Positions 1 through 11,849 of a stretch of 64,000 nucleotides of DNA are shown piece by piece (the first letter of the stretch is position 1; each line of letters starts with the position of its first letter). The DNA comes from Fragum whitleyi. Its lineage: Eukaryota; Mollusca; Bivalvia; Cardiida; Cardiidae. The notes under the pieces were generated by a model, which saw only the letters and a program-made list of their open reading frames with translations, did not search any database and had not been told where the DNA came from. The DNA lies in NCBI GenBank assembly GCA_948146395.1, contig OX411552.1, positions 13,748,957-13,812,956 of the forward strand. Direction: 5' to 3'. The position numbers and the translations under genes are program-made.

Positions 1-94
1 AATATTTGTAAGGTTTGGGTTGGGGGAAAAGATATTTAAAGAAAAAATGATGAAAAAAGGTAAAAAAAAAAAAGAAGAAGAAAAAAGGATCAGG

Positions 95-365
95 TCCAAT
101 TATATTGGACAGGCTACGACCAGTGACCTATTCACAAGCGCTATCCCACTACTGCTCGACACGGAAACTTTTGCCTGCTGTGTTTCCACCCTGGGCCAGT
201 ACGTTTCTCCTTAGACAACCTGAACCGCCCGAGCTCCCCCGAGTGGACCATATCGATGCCGAGCTTAGTGCGGACGCCCGATCGACACAGATCAGCTGGC
301 AGCAGGGCTCCTGCCCGCAAACCGTCCCCAGATCCTGGCCTCAAAGTAGCTAGATTACAGAACCT
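95..365. other. GC-rich block of unknown identity (copy 1)
   Basis: A sharply bounded block of about 270 bp, clearly richer in G+C than the AT-rich flanks. It is preceded by the palindrome GTCCAATTATATTGGAC. Both strands have open frames of 67-82 codons through it, but no initiation context, splice signal or recognisable domain. It is repeated unchanged in copy 2 at 9253-9523. It could be a fragment of a dispersed repeat, a CpG-rich promoter or an exon remnant; I cannot choose. Confidence 0.4.
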
Positions 366-1329
366 GACGCCACGACTCCCAGCCGATTATCATCTCGACA
401 AATTGGTTATTTATATTTGTATTTTGTGCAGTTTATGTATTTATTTAATTTTCTATTTTCATTATACTTATTATTTCATTCGTAAAATATGTCAAGCATA
501 TATTCAATTAAAGAATAGTAAGAAAAATACAAGTTTAATAGATTTTTTTGTGATTATTTTACCTTTTTACTCTATTGATAAGATGACATATCAACGATGT
601 CAAATTAACCGTAGGGCAATGGTTCGCACGAATAGATCTATATAAATATACCGTAACAGCTCTAATTAAAACCCACAGGTTTAATTAGAAATACCACAAT
701 TCTGCTTCAAGAGGGGATGGGGCATAATTAGAGGCTACAAATGTTACGGCGTGGTAAATTAGCCGAAAGTACCGAATACTCGAGATTTACTGTGTGACAA
801 ATCGAGTAAAAACCAAAGGTGATTCATGAATGAATACAATTTGACCATGGTGCAGGAATGAGGCTTACATGCCCTTTTACATAATGTAGGGAATAGTACC
901 TTCAGAAAACAAAAGAAAATACAAATCATTTATTTAACATGTTTAAGCATGAATAACACAGAAACCGAGTGCGAAAAAGCTATGTAGATCTCTATTGAGA
1001 TCATTGCGACATCGATTTGGTAAGGTTTCAGGTTTATTACAGGTTTCAAGTTTTCTGAAATTCGCGGTAAAAAATCGATTTGAGATCCGATGAAGAGGGT
1101 AGGATTATAATACTGCATGGGGATCTATAGAATTTTTACGGTAAATCCATTCAAAACATTAGTTACTTTGATTACAATTATTACGGTTTTTACCCTTTAT
1201 ATCGTCTTTATATCTCTATTTATATCTCTACGTCATATGCATGTGAAAATAAAAAATATACGATTCTGATTTATGTTTTTAACGATTTATAAACAGCCAC
1301 ATCTGGAGGCTATTTTTTCTTGGAAGATT

Positions 1330-1495
1330 CATTTTGGTGCACTCAACGAACATGGACCATAGATATGAGAATTGACAAATGTATTTTAGTTATCAAATAT
1401 AGAATAATCGTTAATTCAGTGTAATATCGTTTACCACGATTGAAAATATAGCTTTTGTTGTTCATGAAATGTATGTCGATCGATCTTACTCAAAA
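1330..1495. repeat. Half-copy of a palindromic MITE (family of 28690-28794)
   Basis: The segment with AATATAGCTTTTGTTGTTCA followed by GATCGATCTTAC matches one arm of the compact palindrome at 28690-28794. Only one arm is obvious here, so the element is partial or diverged. Repeated at about 10490-10655 in copy 2. The remaining DNA between 660 and 2690 shows no gene that I can support. Confidence 0.4.
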
Positions 1496-2689
1496 AACAA
1501 TCTTTTATTCTAGGAGACAAATGTGGAGATTTTTCGACAATTTTTCTTAAATAGCGTCAATTTGCACGTGACATGACTTAAATACAATATCCATGATGGC
1601 GTGACTTATTGGGCTAAACTTAGAACACGTCAGAAAGGTTGCAATGAACAAAAGCGGGGCATAAGTTTTTTTTTTTTTTTTTCTATTGACTCACTTGTTA
1701 AGCGATGAGTTTATCAATAAATGAGCCTGTGCGTGACATTCACAACAATTTGAAATATTTTTAGGTGCAAACATTGGGAAGCGCAGGCAGCCAAATACTG
1801 TAAGTATAAAGTTACCTGATTCTCTACAGATATTTTGAGGCCTTATCTATCTACTTAACGTGTAGAAAGACTCTGGACAGACTGTGCGGATGCACAGACT
1901 GGCCAGAGCCTTTGCTTTGCTCATATTTGAAATTGTTAGAAATCTCACGCACAGGCTCAAATGATAACCGTTCGTTGTTTCTCGATAATCCACCGAAAAG
2001 CATTGAACACATCTGTCGATTATTAATCATAGGTTAGGTTAGGCCTAAAGATTAATCTCTGTTTATGAACGATACGTTTTGTTCGTTGTCGACCGGGAAT
2101 CCAGTTTTAGCATGATCTGCAAAGTTTTTTAGGCTTGTTAAAAGTATTTAAAAAAGGCGTGAAATCTTTCGGAATGCACCCCGGCATACATTTTCACATG
2201 TCCCTTTCTTCAACAGAACCATCTAGACTAGGGCCGATTAAAGAGGGGGGGGGGGGGTGTCAGAGTGTTCGAACGACACCCCTACCCCCACCCCATTAGG
2301 CAGGCCATTTCATTCATTCAGTCATGTGGAAATTGCCGCGGATAAAAGTAACCCCTGATTTCAAGTAGTATGGCGTCAACAAAAACGGGTCCAAATAGTA
2401 AAGCTCATAAGGTCCTATCCGGGGTCCCTGTTCAAATGTAGACTAACTATATCGTTTAAACTATATAAGGATATCCTCACGATTTTTTTGCACTCGGAAA
2501 TAATGATTTTTTTTCTGGATTTGACTACACATAGTGTAGGATAGATATGAATAGATATGGATCAGCTTCAGAAAAGAAACGAAGACTGTTTAAAACAGAG
2601 TTTTGGGTTTTGGGTTTTGAGAGTCATGGCTACTTTTTTTATGAGTCCTGCTCATTCTCGTAAATTTGAACATTCAAGATCAGAACAAG

Positions 2690-3076
2690 TTTTTAATAAA
2701 TGAATGAATAAATGAATGAACTAAATAATGAATGAATGAATGAATGAATGAATTTATTTATGTATTGATAAATTGATTAATTAATATATTGAAAAATGGA
2801 TTTATGAATGAATGAATGAATTAATTCAAGAATGAAGGAATAAATGAATTAAGTCATGAACGAACGAATGAATGAATGAATGAATGAATGAATGAATGAA
2901 TGAATGAATGAATGAATGAATGAGTGAGTGAGTAAGTGAGTTAGTGAGTGATTGAGTGAATGAATGAATGAATGAATGAATAAATAAATAAATGTTTGAA
3001 TGAATGAATGAATGAATGAATGAATGAATGAATGAATGAATGAATGAATGAATGAATGAATGAATGAATGAATGAA
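2690..3076. repeat. TGAA microsatellite (copy 1)
   Basis: Long run of TGAA tetranucleotides with interspersed TGAG, TAAA and short interruptions. It is 20 bp longer than its twin at 11850-12216, the main length difference between the two duplicated copies. Open frames through it on the minus strand (His-Ser-Phe-Ile repeats) are a consequence of the 4-bp period and are not genes. Confidence 0.95.
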
Positions 3077-3290
3077 AGCATGTGACATCCATTTCGCTGC
3101 GCCGCTACTTTGTGTTGGCTTCTCTCTTGGGAAGATACTTTTTATTCCACTACACTGAAATGGTCACATTATTATTATTTTTTTTCTTTTTCAATTGAAA
3201 TTGAGCGATCCGATCCATCTTAAGAGTTTTCCTCAGGACCATCATCTTGTCGAATCAAGGGCTACGACCGTTTGATTTATCATATTCGAG

Positions 3291-3420
3291 AAGAAGCTAA
3301 CGATTCCATACCCCTTGGCTTGTGAAGATGCAGGTCAATCGGCAGGTCTGTTTGTGGTATGGTACTTCAAGTACTTTGAGGTCCAGAATAACAACAACAA
3401 CAGCCGACTTAACTTCGAAG
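3291..3420 (+). other. Possible exon-like open segment (copy 1)
   Basis: An open frame of 43 codons follows an AG and ends at a GTAAAG donor-like site, with a non-repetitive composition that includes WYFKYFEVQ and a run of five Asn. No Met-led start, no partner exon and no family match is recognised, and another frame over the same bases is also open. Twin at 12431-12560. It may be part of an upstream untranslated or unrelated exon, or chance. Confidence 0.2.
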
Positions 3421-4474
3421 GTAAAGACCGAAGACGACGGTTTCCTGTCGAATACACCATTATCTGCTTTTGTTTACTACTGCTTTTGTGAACTTATTAC
3501 GTTTATTCTATTCCGAATGATCAATATGGTCAGAAACTACATAATCAATAAAAAGTGAACTCGCCCCTGTTTGTTTCGACCCACAAATTGCTCTACAGTC
3601 AATTAACCAGTTCCGTACCATGACCAGTTCCGGTCCACTTTGAAAAATATAGTAAAAATTCTCTGTTGTCAACAGAAATATCAGCTATTAAATTGTTTGT
3701 GTCCAAAAGGCCTATCATATTCTCTGCAAAATATATTTTTCAGCAGGAGAAATCATTTAATTTCTCCTGAAACTTGTCCCTTTCACCATGTTACGTATCT
3801 TGCATGAAAGGCCATTACAGACACCTAAAATATGTTTCTCCAGAATAAAAACTCAAATTCTGGCTGAAATAAGCATGTAATGGAAGCCAATATTTGTTCA
3901 AATTATGCAAGAATTTCTCATTTAAAGAAGTTTGCTCTGCTTTTTTCTACTATTATACTTTTCTTTAAACCTGATTTTTTTTAGAAAGATCTAAATGTTT
4001 TATTTCAATTTTTTAAAAGAAAAAATGGGGTTACCTTGCTTATTTTTCTGTCAGAGCCGTTTGAAAATAGGTACCAAAAACATTAAGTGCACTTTAGTTC
4101 CTACCATTGAATTTCTTTGAAATAACACCCTTGGTTTGAAGTTATCATTTTTGGACAAATTAATATTCTGAAAGCAAGTGATTTGTGTTTTATTGAAAAA
4201 TGACATTCCAATCCCCGAATTTATTAAAGAAATATGGAATTTTAATGAAGCAAAAGAAAATTATGACATCTTTATTTGGTCCTTAATAATAGAAGTATTT
4301 TTCCTCTAAAATTACGGGCGTCTAATACATGCTTCACAGTAGAATAAATATAGTTCTACTTTTTAACTTTTTCTTATACTCTCAATATAAATTTGTGACA
4401 TGAAAAAAATGGGGTCACTGTCTTACTCTTTTTAGATATTTGACTCATTTGTTAAAATAAAGGGAGGTAATTCA

Positions 4475-4492
4475 CACACACACACACACACA
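4475..4492. repeat. CA microsatellite (copy 1)
   Basis: Pure AC dinucleotide run, one repeat unit shorter than its twin near 13615-13634. The surrounding 3560-4995 stretch is AT-rich with no supported gene. Confidence 0.8.
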
Positions 4493-4996
4493 AAAATAAA
4501 TCTTGGAAATAACAAATCTGTTGGTAGTTTGGTTCAGGGATATGAGGTAGGGTTTCTTTTTACTATATTCATAAGTTTTATTTGCTTTCTATCAGAAAAA
4601 TAGGCAAGGAGTAACATTGAATACTGGCTTGTTTTTTCCCTGAATACTCTAAAATCAGGAAAAATGCTCGTAAAAAATTGGGGAAAAATAAAAATTTTGT
4701 TATTTAAACAAATTTGTACATGTTTTGACAACCTTACTTACAGCTCTATCTTAAACACAGTTTGAATTTCGATTCATAATTTTATAACGATTACAGAAAT
4801 GCAAATTGTTTTTTTTATGGGAGAAAATCCAAATCGGATGTGGGGACGTCCTTAACTGAGGAACAATAACAACTTGAATATCCTTTCCTTTAAATCTGTA
4901 TCAAATTTTGTTTGTTTTGAATTTGGTTATTTATATTCTTTACAGGACAAATGTCAATGTATTAAGATAGCCCTGCCAGTCACTTTATCAGCCAAG

Positions 4997-5113
4997 ATGA
5001 AGTCAATAAACTGGCTGAAGTATTGTTGGATAAGAAAGAATTACAGCTCCAACTTCAGAAGCTATTGTGTGAAAGTTTTGAAGCCCAGAAAAGAAAAAGG
5101 ACACCAAACAGGG
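4997..5113 (+). pseudogene. MTG2: MTG2 exon 1, duplicated orphan copy
   Basis: Identical to the functional exon 1 at 14139-14255: ATG start, 39 codons of basic presequence, GTAACT donor. The acceptor at 4944-4945 upstream is also duplicated. Because copy 1 ends in intron 2, this exon lacks exons 3-6 in cis before the second copy. It could still be used as an alternative first exon by splicing over copy 2 to exon 3, since all junction phases would be preserved. Confidence 0.7.
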
Positions 5114-5378
5114 GTAACTGTAGACACATTTTGCTTTTATTCAGAAATTCTCTTGAACTTGAATAAGCAATCAAAATTTATCTTACCTTTGAATTAGAGT
5201 TTTAGAATAAGCAAATGAAAATTTATAAATCAATTTCAGTATAATTGTATTGTACTCATGAATGCTGAGTAATACAAATGATCTACCTGTACGCCTGGGG
5301 CAGGCCAGAGGTTATAAACTTTACTCAGGCTTAACTGAGAATTTTCTAAAAATTCAAATTTAAATAAATGTATGAAAA

Positions 5379-5435
5379 TAAAAGATAATATTAATAAGTT
5401 GTTATTTATAACAACTTATTAATATTATCTTTTAT
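5379..5435. repeat. AT-rich perfect hairpin of a small MITE family (copy 1)
   Basis: Arms of about 27 nt built on AGATAATATTAATAAGTTGT and its complement, separated by two or three bases, lie inside MTG2 intron 1. Related, less perfect versions occur at 14521-14577 (twin), 18622-18712 and 22905-22990, each with a TATCTTTTATGTT-like end. Probably a short non-autonomous DNA element. Confidence 0.65.
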
Positions 5436-5769
5436 GTTAACTGCATGGCAGTGGCAAATCCAGAGGGATTTCAAACGAACCCTCCTCTGTAGCCTAGTTA
5501 TTTAATGTTCATACAAATACTCGATAAGAATTGTGTGATAGGAGGAAAAAGAAACTTTTATTTTACTGTATGAACCAACCCCCTTTGAAGAAATGCTGGA
5601 TCTGCCCCAGCATGGCTGCTTGGCACCTGAACTTCGGTCATTTAGACATTTTTAAATTTACAGCATTTGGAATAAATACTATTTTACAGGGTCTACATTT
5701 ACAATGTATGTTGATAGTTTATTAAGCATAGATTATAGCAACAGGCTATTGCTTTGTTGTTTTTTTTAG

Positions 5770-5917
5770 CCTAGAAGTTTTAAAGACTTCATGAAAGTGA
5801 AGGTTGTTGGGGGTAAAGGAGGGGATGGGGCCTTGTCCTTTTTACGAGCATTTAGACTAGAATTTGGGGGACCTGACGGGGGGAATGGTGGATGTGGTGG
5901 TCATGTGATCTTTACAA
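5770..5917 (+). pseudogene. MTG2: MTG2 exon 2 (Obg domain), duplicated orphan copy
   Basis: Identical to exon 2 at 14912-15059, with acceptor and GTGAGT donor intact. It encodes the glycine-rich start of the Obg fold ([17 protein letters not shown]). The next downstream DNA is a SINE head and Gypsy fragment instead of exon 3. No coding damage is visible, so it is a partial gene duplicate and not a decayed exon. Confidence 0.8.
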
Positions 5918-6006
5918 GTGAGTATAAATACACAGAGAACTTTAAAGCCATTTTGAGGAAATTCTAAAAAAGAACTTGCAGACAAATAAATTTTGATGAA
6001 AAAAAA

Positions 6007-6076
6007 AGTCGGGGATCGAACCCGTGACCTCTAGTTTGACAGTCCGACGCGCTTCCAACTGCGCTATGACGGCGGC
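6007..6076 (-). repeat. tRNA-like SINE head, truncated
   Basis: Read on the minus strand it shows an A-box-like TAGCGCAGTTGG, an anticodon-like CTGTCAA loop (Asp GTC type) and a B box GGTTCGATCCC. The 3' acceptor half is missing because the duplication junction cuts here. It resembles the heads of the SINEs at 29235 and 22745. It abuts the Gypsy fragment within about 10 bp. A functional tRNA is ruled out by the missing acceptor stem. Confidence 0.65.
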
Positions 6077-6085
6077 TATGTAAAT

Positions 6086-6922
6086 ATGGTTATAGCTGGC
6101 TTAGATGGCTGTGACGCATACATCGATGATGTCATCATCTATACAGATACATGGAGTGACCACCTTCAAAGAATCAAACAATTCTTCGACCGTCTCAGTG
6201 AAGCAAAATTGACTGTTAATCTGGGAAAAACAGAATTTTGTCATGCTACTGTTACTTTTTTAGGACATCTTGTGGGACAGGGTCAGGTTAAACCTTTAGA
6301 ATCTAATGTCAATGCTATCTCTGAGTTTCCAGTGCCTGCTACTAAAAAGCAACTGATGCGATTTCTTGGTATGGCTGGCTACTATAGAAAGTTTTGTAAG
6401 AATTTTTCTATAATAGCTGAACCTTTAACAAATTTATTAAAGAAAAATGTTAAGTTCAAATGGAATGATAACTGTCAAGTTGCCTTTGATCGCTTGAAAG
6501 CCATACTAAAGAGCACACCAGTTCTTTTAGCACCTGATTTTGACAAATGTTTCAAATTAGCTGTTGATGCAAGTGATGTGGGTATTGGTGCTGTTCTCTT
6601 GCAAGAAGACGATGATGGTATTGATCATCCCGTTTGTTATTTTTCTAAAAAATTAAACAAACATCAGAAAAACTACTCAACCATTGAAAAAGAATGTCTT
6701 GCTCTGATTTTGGCAATCCAACATTTTGAAGTTTATTTAACATCTGCAACTTCTCCTATAGTTGTTTTCAGTGACCACAATCCCTTAAGTTTTCTTCACA
6801 AACTTAAGAGTAAGAACCAAAGATTATTGAGGTGGAGTTTGTCACTTCAAGAATTTGATCTTGATGTAAGACACATTAAAGGAAAAGACAATATTATACC
6901 AGATGCTCTGTCAAGAGTCTAA
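6086..6922 (+). mobile_element. Ty3/Gypsy reverse transcriptase-RNase H fragment
   Basis: Uninterrupted 278-codon frame. It starts inside the RT palm just before the catalytic YIDD (residues about 12-15), continues through the RT connection (FLGMAGYYRKF), and includes a complete RT-type RNase H: LAVDASDVGIGAVLL, the TIEKECLAL helix, FSDHNPL and a closing IKGKDNIIPDALSR. The ATG at 6086 is an internal methionine of the RT. The fingers, protease and gag are absent upstream. Downstream, only 278 non-coding bases separate the stop from the LTR, so integrase is missing. The intact frame suggests a fairly young element, but it cannot move by itself. It lies on the same strand as MTG2. Confidence 0.9.
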
Positions 6923-7190
6923 AATTTTGAATTGTCTTATCTTTAATATAAAATTGAATTTAACAGTACCATTTCACTATATTTTTTGTTTATATGCATG
7001 TATATATGTTTGTATATATATCTCTTTTTCAATTCTTTTGATGAAAATTGTTTGTATTTTCATGCTAGATGTGCTGAAATGTTTCAACAAATCATGATAT
7101 TATCAATTATGTAAAGTATATTATCATTGTATATGCTAAAGATAATACAAAAAGAAAGATTTATTTCATAAACCTTTCTTTTTTCTTTCA

Positions 7191-7200
7191 AGGGGGAAAG
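7191..7200 (+). other. Polypurine tract of the Gypsy element
   Basis: AGGGGGAAAG lies immediately 5' of the LTR start TGTTATG, the position expected for plus-strand DNA priming. Confidence 0.65.
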
Positions 7201-7745
7201 TGTTATGTATAAGCTATAAATAAACCTAATGGTATTTACCGTGTCTATTTTTAGACTGGGAATTTTCCTATCTCTTGACACTTTAAGGTAATAGATATGT
7301 AGAAGATTTTAGATCTTTCTAGAAAGGCCTTTTGGAAGGTGATTCAGACTCTAGAGTATTCTTATGTTCTATACTATTCCAGATTGTTCTATAGTATTAT
7401 ATAAAGGGGTTCCTACAGCATTCTTGGTTCACTTGTTTTTAGACTTATGGTTTCATTTAGTAGTACTGTGTTAAACTAAAAGGGGATTTCTTGTTATCTT
7501 AAAAGTGTGTTTAAAAGCGTGTTTAATTTTGAATTCGGGTATTATTGGACTTAATATTTGTGGACCAGGAACTTAATTAAATTGGATCTAAAATTAAAAA
7601 CTTTAGGATTAAACATTCAAGGTATTGTAATTTGTTTTTGTATTAATTTCATATTGTCAATAATCCTGTTATTATTGTCAATAAATATTGTTAATTGTAA
7701 AGTTTGTTGCTGGCTTCTTTGTTCGTGTTACATTGACACGTAACA
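7201..7745 (+). mobile_element. 3' LTR of the Gypsy element
   Basis: About 545 bp that begins TGTTATG and ends CGTAACA (imperfect inverted ends, TG...CA), directly after a polypurine tract. It contains a TATA-like TATATAAAG at about 7398 and AATAAA near 7680, fitting U3 and R/U5 signals. No 5' LTR is in view, so age cannot be estimated from LTR divergence. The end coordinate is uncertain by a few bases. Confidence 0.7.
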
Positions 7746-8791
7746 CAGTCTTCAATTCTATTCTGAAGTTGATTTCCAATTGGATCCTACGGACTGACAT
7801 CTGACATAATCTATAGTTTTGTGATTCCTACCTACTAATTTGCAAGTCATAATACATACATTGAAAGTATCTTTGAACCCCTTTTACTAAAATTCTTGAT
7901 CCGCCATTGTATTTAGAAGATAAAATAGATATATGGACAGCAATGATCGGATACCAAAGTATCTGCAAGTAGCGAGATATCGGATGCAAAATTTCTACTC
8001 TACCCAGCTCTATTTAGTTCAATTAGATATTTCATGATTGTTGTTGCATTAAAAAGAATGTGAAAATTACGAATCGAACTTTGATATATAAAACTGGAGA
8101 AAGAACCATGTTGGGACTCCGTTTTACAGATATTTAATAAAGAGGTAGGTTCTTGCACAGGTCAATCTGGGGTTGCATTTCAATAATGCGTACACGAATT
8201 AAAAGGTAAAGAGAGTATTTATTGATTTTATTGAGGTTTGAAACTAAAATACTAATCACACTGTATGAATACGCGAAGCGGATTCATACATGAGTGTGAT
8301 TAGGTTTTTAGCTGCATATCTCTATAAAATCAATATATATTACTTTCATATCGTATAATTTAATATCATTAAGCAAAAACGTAAGAATTTGTCAGTAAAG
8401 AAACAGATTTCTTTTGGGACTACTTTTTGCGGAAGTCCACAAAGCTGCGTCCTCAAAATTGTTTTCATTGTGGTTTAAAGCCAACTTTTCAGCAAATAGG
8501 AATGCATGAATATTGATGGACACAACTAAAATTGAATTATTTCATGGTGAACATTCAGAAAAAGTCAGCCTTGAAATGCGAACGGCTTCAAGACTAGTTA
8601 GCCTGTGCAAGGGTCTGACAAGGGTCTAAGCTTTAGGCACTAATAGGGTGACTATTTTCTCCTCACAGGTCACAGTGAATCCTATGTTGATAACAGAGTA
8701 ATTTCTAACTAAATATAGTATCGTGGTAACCATCTTTTTTAAATGTTTGATAGTAAATGGTGTTTTGACAAAAAGGTTAAATAGATTCAAA
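7746..8791. other. Intergenic DNA with one palindromic element
   Basis: No gene recognised. At about 8212-8340 there is an inverted repeat whose inner arms are CTAATCACACT and AGTGTGATTAG around a GC-bearing loop, with outer arms containing TGATTTTAT and ATAAAATCA. It is probably a small foldback element. The rest shows no supported feature. Confidence 0.5.
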
Positions 8792-9145
8792 TACAGTAAA
8801 TCTTGCTCAAGCAACCACGTCTATAAAGCGACCATTTTTATTAAGCGACCGTTTTCTTAATCCCTTTCTTTAAATAAAAATATCTTAATGGTAGGTATTT
8901 TTTATTTAAAAAAAAATAATGAAAGTGACTCCTTTTCTGTAAAAATAAAATCACCAGAATCGTCGCAATGGGACGATTCTATTGAGTTTTAACAACATAG
9001 GATTCGTGAGAATTTTGCAATAATATGTATATTCGATAAAAATTAGGTTTTTTATTAATAAACAAAGCGTTATTAAGCGGTCATATTCTTTAACGACCGC
9101 TTATTGTAGTCCCGTTAGTGGTCGCTTTTAACAAGTTTTACTGTA
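8792..9145. mobile_element. MITE with TACAGTAAA ends (family 2)
   Basis: Inverted ends begin TACAGTAAATCTTG on the left and TACAGTAAAACTTG on the right (complement), followed by repeated AAGCGACC motifs. The centre carries a CGTC-GACG palindrome around GAATCGTC. TA at both ends fits a TA target duplication, as for Tc1/mariner-like elements. A second copy is at 24689-25036 and a diverged one near 36160-36415. Confidence 0.7.
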
Positions 9146-9252
9146 TACAATTAAATAAATATTTGTAAGGTTTGGGTTGGGGGAAAAGATATTTAAAGAA
9201 AAAATGATGAAAAAAGGTAAAAAAAAAAAAAGAAGAAGAAAAAAGGATCAGG

Positions 9253-9523
9253 TCCAATTATATTGGACAGGCTACGACCAGTGACCTATTCACAAGCGCT
9301 ATCCCACTACTGCTCGACACGGAAACTTTTGCCTGCTGTGTTTCCACCCTGGGCCAGTACGTTTCTCCTTAGACAACCTGAACCGCCCGAGCTCCCCCGA
9401 GTGGACCATATCGATGCCGAGCTTAGTGCGGACGCCCGATCGACACAGATCAGCTGGCAGCAGGGCTCCTGCCCGCAAACCGTCCCCAGATCCTGGCCTC
9501 AAAGTAGCTAGATTACAGAACCT
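9253..9523. other. GC-rich block of unknown identity (copy 2)
   Basis: Identical twin of the block at 95-365, lying about 4.6 kb upstream of the MTG2 start codon in the intact gene copy. Function not recognised. Confidence 0.4.
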
Positions 9524-11849
9524 GACGCCACGACTCCCAGCCGATTATCATCTCGACAAATTGGTTATTTATATTTGTATTTTGTGCAGTTTATGTATTT
9601 ATTTAATTTTCTATTTTCATTATACTTATTATTTCATTCGTAAAATATGTCAAGCATATATTCAATTAAAGAATAGTAAGAAAAATACAAGTTTAATAGA
9701 TTTTTTTGTGATTATTTTACCTTTTTACTCTATTGATAAGATGACATATCAACGATGTCAAATTAACCGTAGGGCAATGGTTCGCACGAATAGATCTATA
9801 TAAATATACCGTAACAGCTCTAATTAAAACCCACAGGTTTAATTAGAAATACCACAATTCTGCTTCAAGAGGGGATGGGGCATAATTAGAGGCTACAAAT
9901 GTTACGGCGTGGTAAATTAGCCGAAAGTACCGAATACTCGAGATTTACTGTGTGACAAATCGAGTAAAAACCAAAGGTGATTCATGAATGAATACAATTT
10001 GACCATGGTGCAGGAATGAGGCTTACATGCCCTTTTACATAATGTAGGGAATAGTACCTTCAGAAAACAAAAGAAAATACAAATCATTTATTTAACATGT
10101 TTAAGCATGAATAACACAGAAACCGAGTGCGAAAAAGCTATGTAGATCTCTATTGAGATCATTGCGACATCGATTTGGTAAGGTTTCAGGTTTATTACAG
10201 GTTTCAAGTTTTCTGAAATTCGCGGTAAAAAATCGATTTGAGATCCGATGAAGAGGGTAGGATTATAATACTGCATGGGGATCTATAGAATTTTTACGGT
10301 AAATCCATTCAAAACATTAGTTACTTTGATTACAATTATTACGGTTTTTACCCTTTATATCGTCTTTATATCTCTATTTATATCTCTACGTCATATGCAT
10401 GTGAAAATAAAAAATATACGATTCTGATTTATGTTTTTAACGATTTATAAACAGCCACATCTGGAGGCTATTTTTTCTTGGAAGATTCATTTTGGTGCAC
10501 TCAACGAACATGGACCATAGATATGAGAATTGACAAATGTATTTTAGTTATCAAATATAGAATAATCGTTAATTCAGTGTAATATCGTTTACCACGATTG
10601 AAAATATAGCTTTTGTTGTTCATGAAATGTATGTCGATCGATCTTACTCAAAAAACAATCTTTTATTCTAGGAGACAAATGTGGAGATTTTTCGACAATT
10701 TTTCTTAAATAGCGTCAATTTGCACGTGACATGACTTAAATACAATATCCATGATGGCGTGACTTATTGGGCTAAACTTAGAACACGTCAGAAAGGTTGC
10801 AATGAACAAAAGCGGGGCATAAGTTTTTTTTTTTTTTTTTTTCTATTGACTCACTTGTTAAGCGATGAGTTTATCAATAAATGAGCCTGTGCGTGACATT
10901 CACAACAATTTGAAATATTTTTAGGTGCAAACATTGGGAAGCGCAGGCAGCCAAATACTGTAAGTATAAAGTTACCTGATTCTCTACAGATATTTTGAGG
11001 CCTTATCTATCTACTTAACGTGTAGAAAGACTCTGGACAGACTGTGCGGATGCACAGACTGGCCAGAGCCTTTGCTTTGCTCATATTTGAAATTGTTAGA
11101 AATCTCACGCACAGGCTCAAATGATAACCGTTCGTTGTTTCTCGATAATCCACCGAAAAGCATTGAACACATCTGTCGATTATTAATCATAGGTTAGGTT
11201 AGGCCTAAAGATTAATCTCTGTTTATGAACGATACGTTTTGTTCGTTGTCGACCGGGAATCCAGTTTTAGCATGATCTGCAAAGTTTTTTAGGCTTGTTA
11301 AAAGTATTTAAAAAAGGCGTGAAATCTTTCGGAATGCACCCCGGCATACATTTTCACATGTCCCTTTCTTCAACAGAACCATCTAGACTAGGGCCGATTA
11401 AAGAGGGGGGGGGGGGGTGTCAGAGTGTTCGAACGACACCCCTACCCCCACCCCATTAGGCAGGCCATTTCATTCATTCAGTCATGTGGAAATTGCCGCG
11501 GATAAAAGTAACCCCTGATTTCAAGTAGTATGGCGTCAACAAAAACGGGTCCAAATAGTAAAGCTCATAAGGTCCTATCCGGGGTCCCTGTTCAAATGTA
11601 GACTAACTATATCGTTTAAACTATATAAGGATATCCTCACGATTTTTTTGCACTCGGAAATAATGATTTTTTTTCTGGATTTGACTACACATAGTGTAGG
11701 ATAGATATGAATAGATATGGATCAGCTTCAGAAAAGAAACGAAGACTGTTTAAAACAGAGTTTTGGGTTTTGGGTTTTGAGAGTCATGGCTACTTTTTTT
11801 ATGAGTCCTGCTCATTCTCGTAAATTTGAACATTCAAGATCAGAACAAG

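Larger units (their letters stand above)
1..6009. repeat. Tandem duplication, upstream copy (copy 1, left end outside window)
   Basis: This stretch matches 9159-15151 almost base for base. The offset is 9158 at the left, 9160 after a poly-T run near 1670, 9140 after the TGAA microsatellite and 9142 after the CA repeat near 4475. I found only a few substitutions by eye (for example near 3113 and 4317). Homology stops at 6009/15151. If the unit is 6010-15151 (9142 bp), its length equals the offset, as expected for a simple head-to-tail duplication whose first copy begins left of the window. A false duplication made during assembly would look the same. Confidence 0.9.

Noticed and set aside
2826..3092. 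Minus-strand His-Ser-Phe-Ile repeat proteins.
   Set aside because: Pure consequence of the TGAA microsatellite.
3322..3558. A 78-codon Met-led protein frame.
   Set aside because: It overlaps another open frame on the same strand, has no domain, and its tail runs into AT-rich DNA. Kept only as a possible exon-like segment in the other frame.
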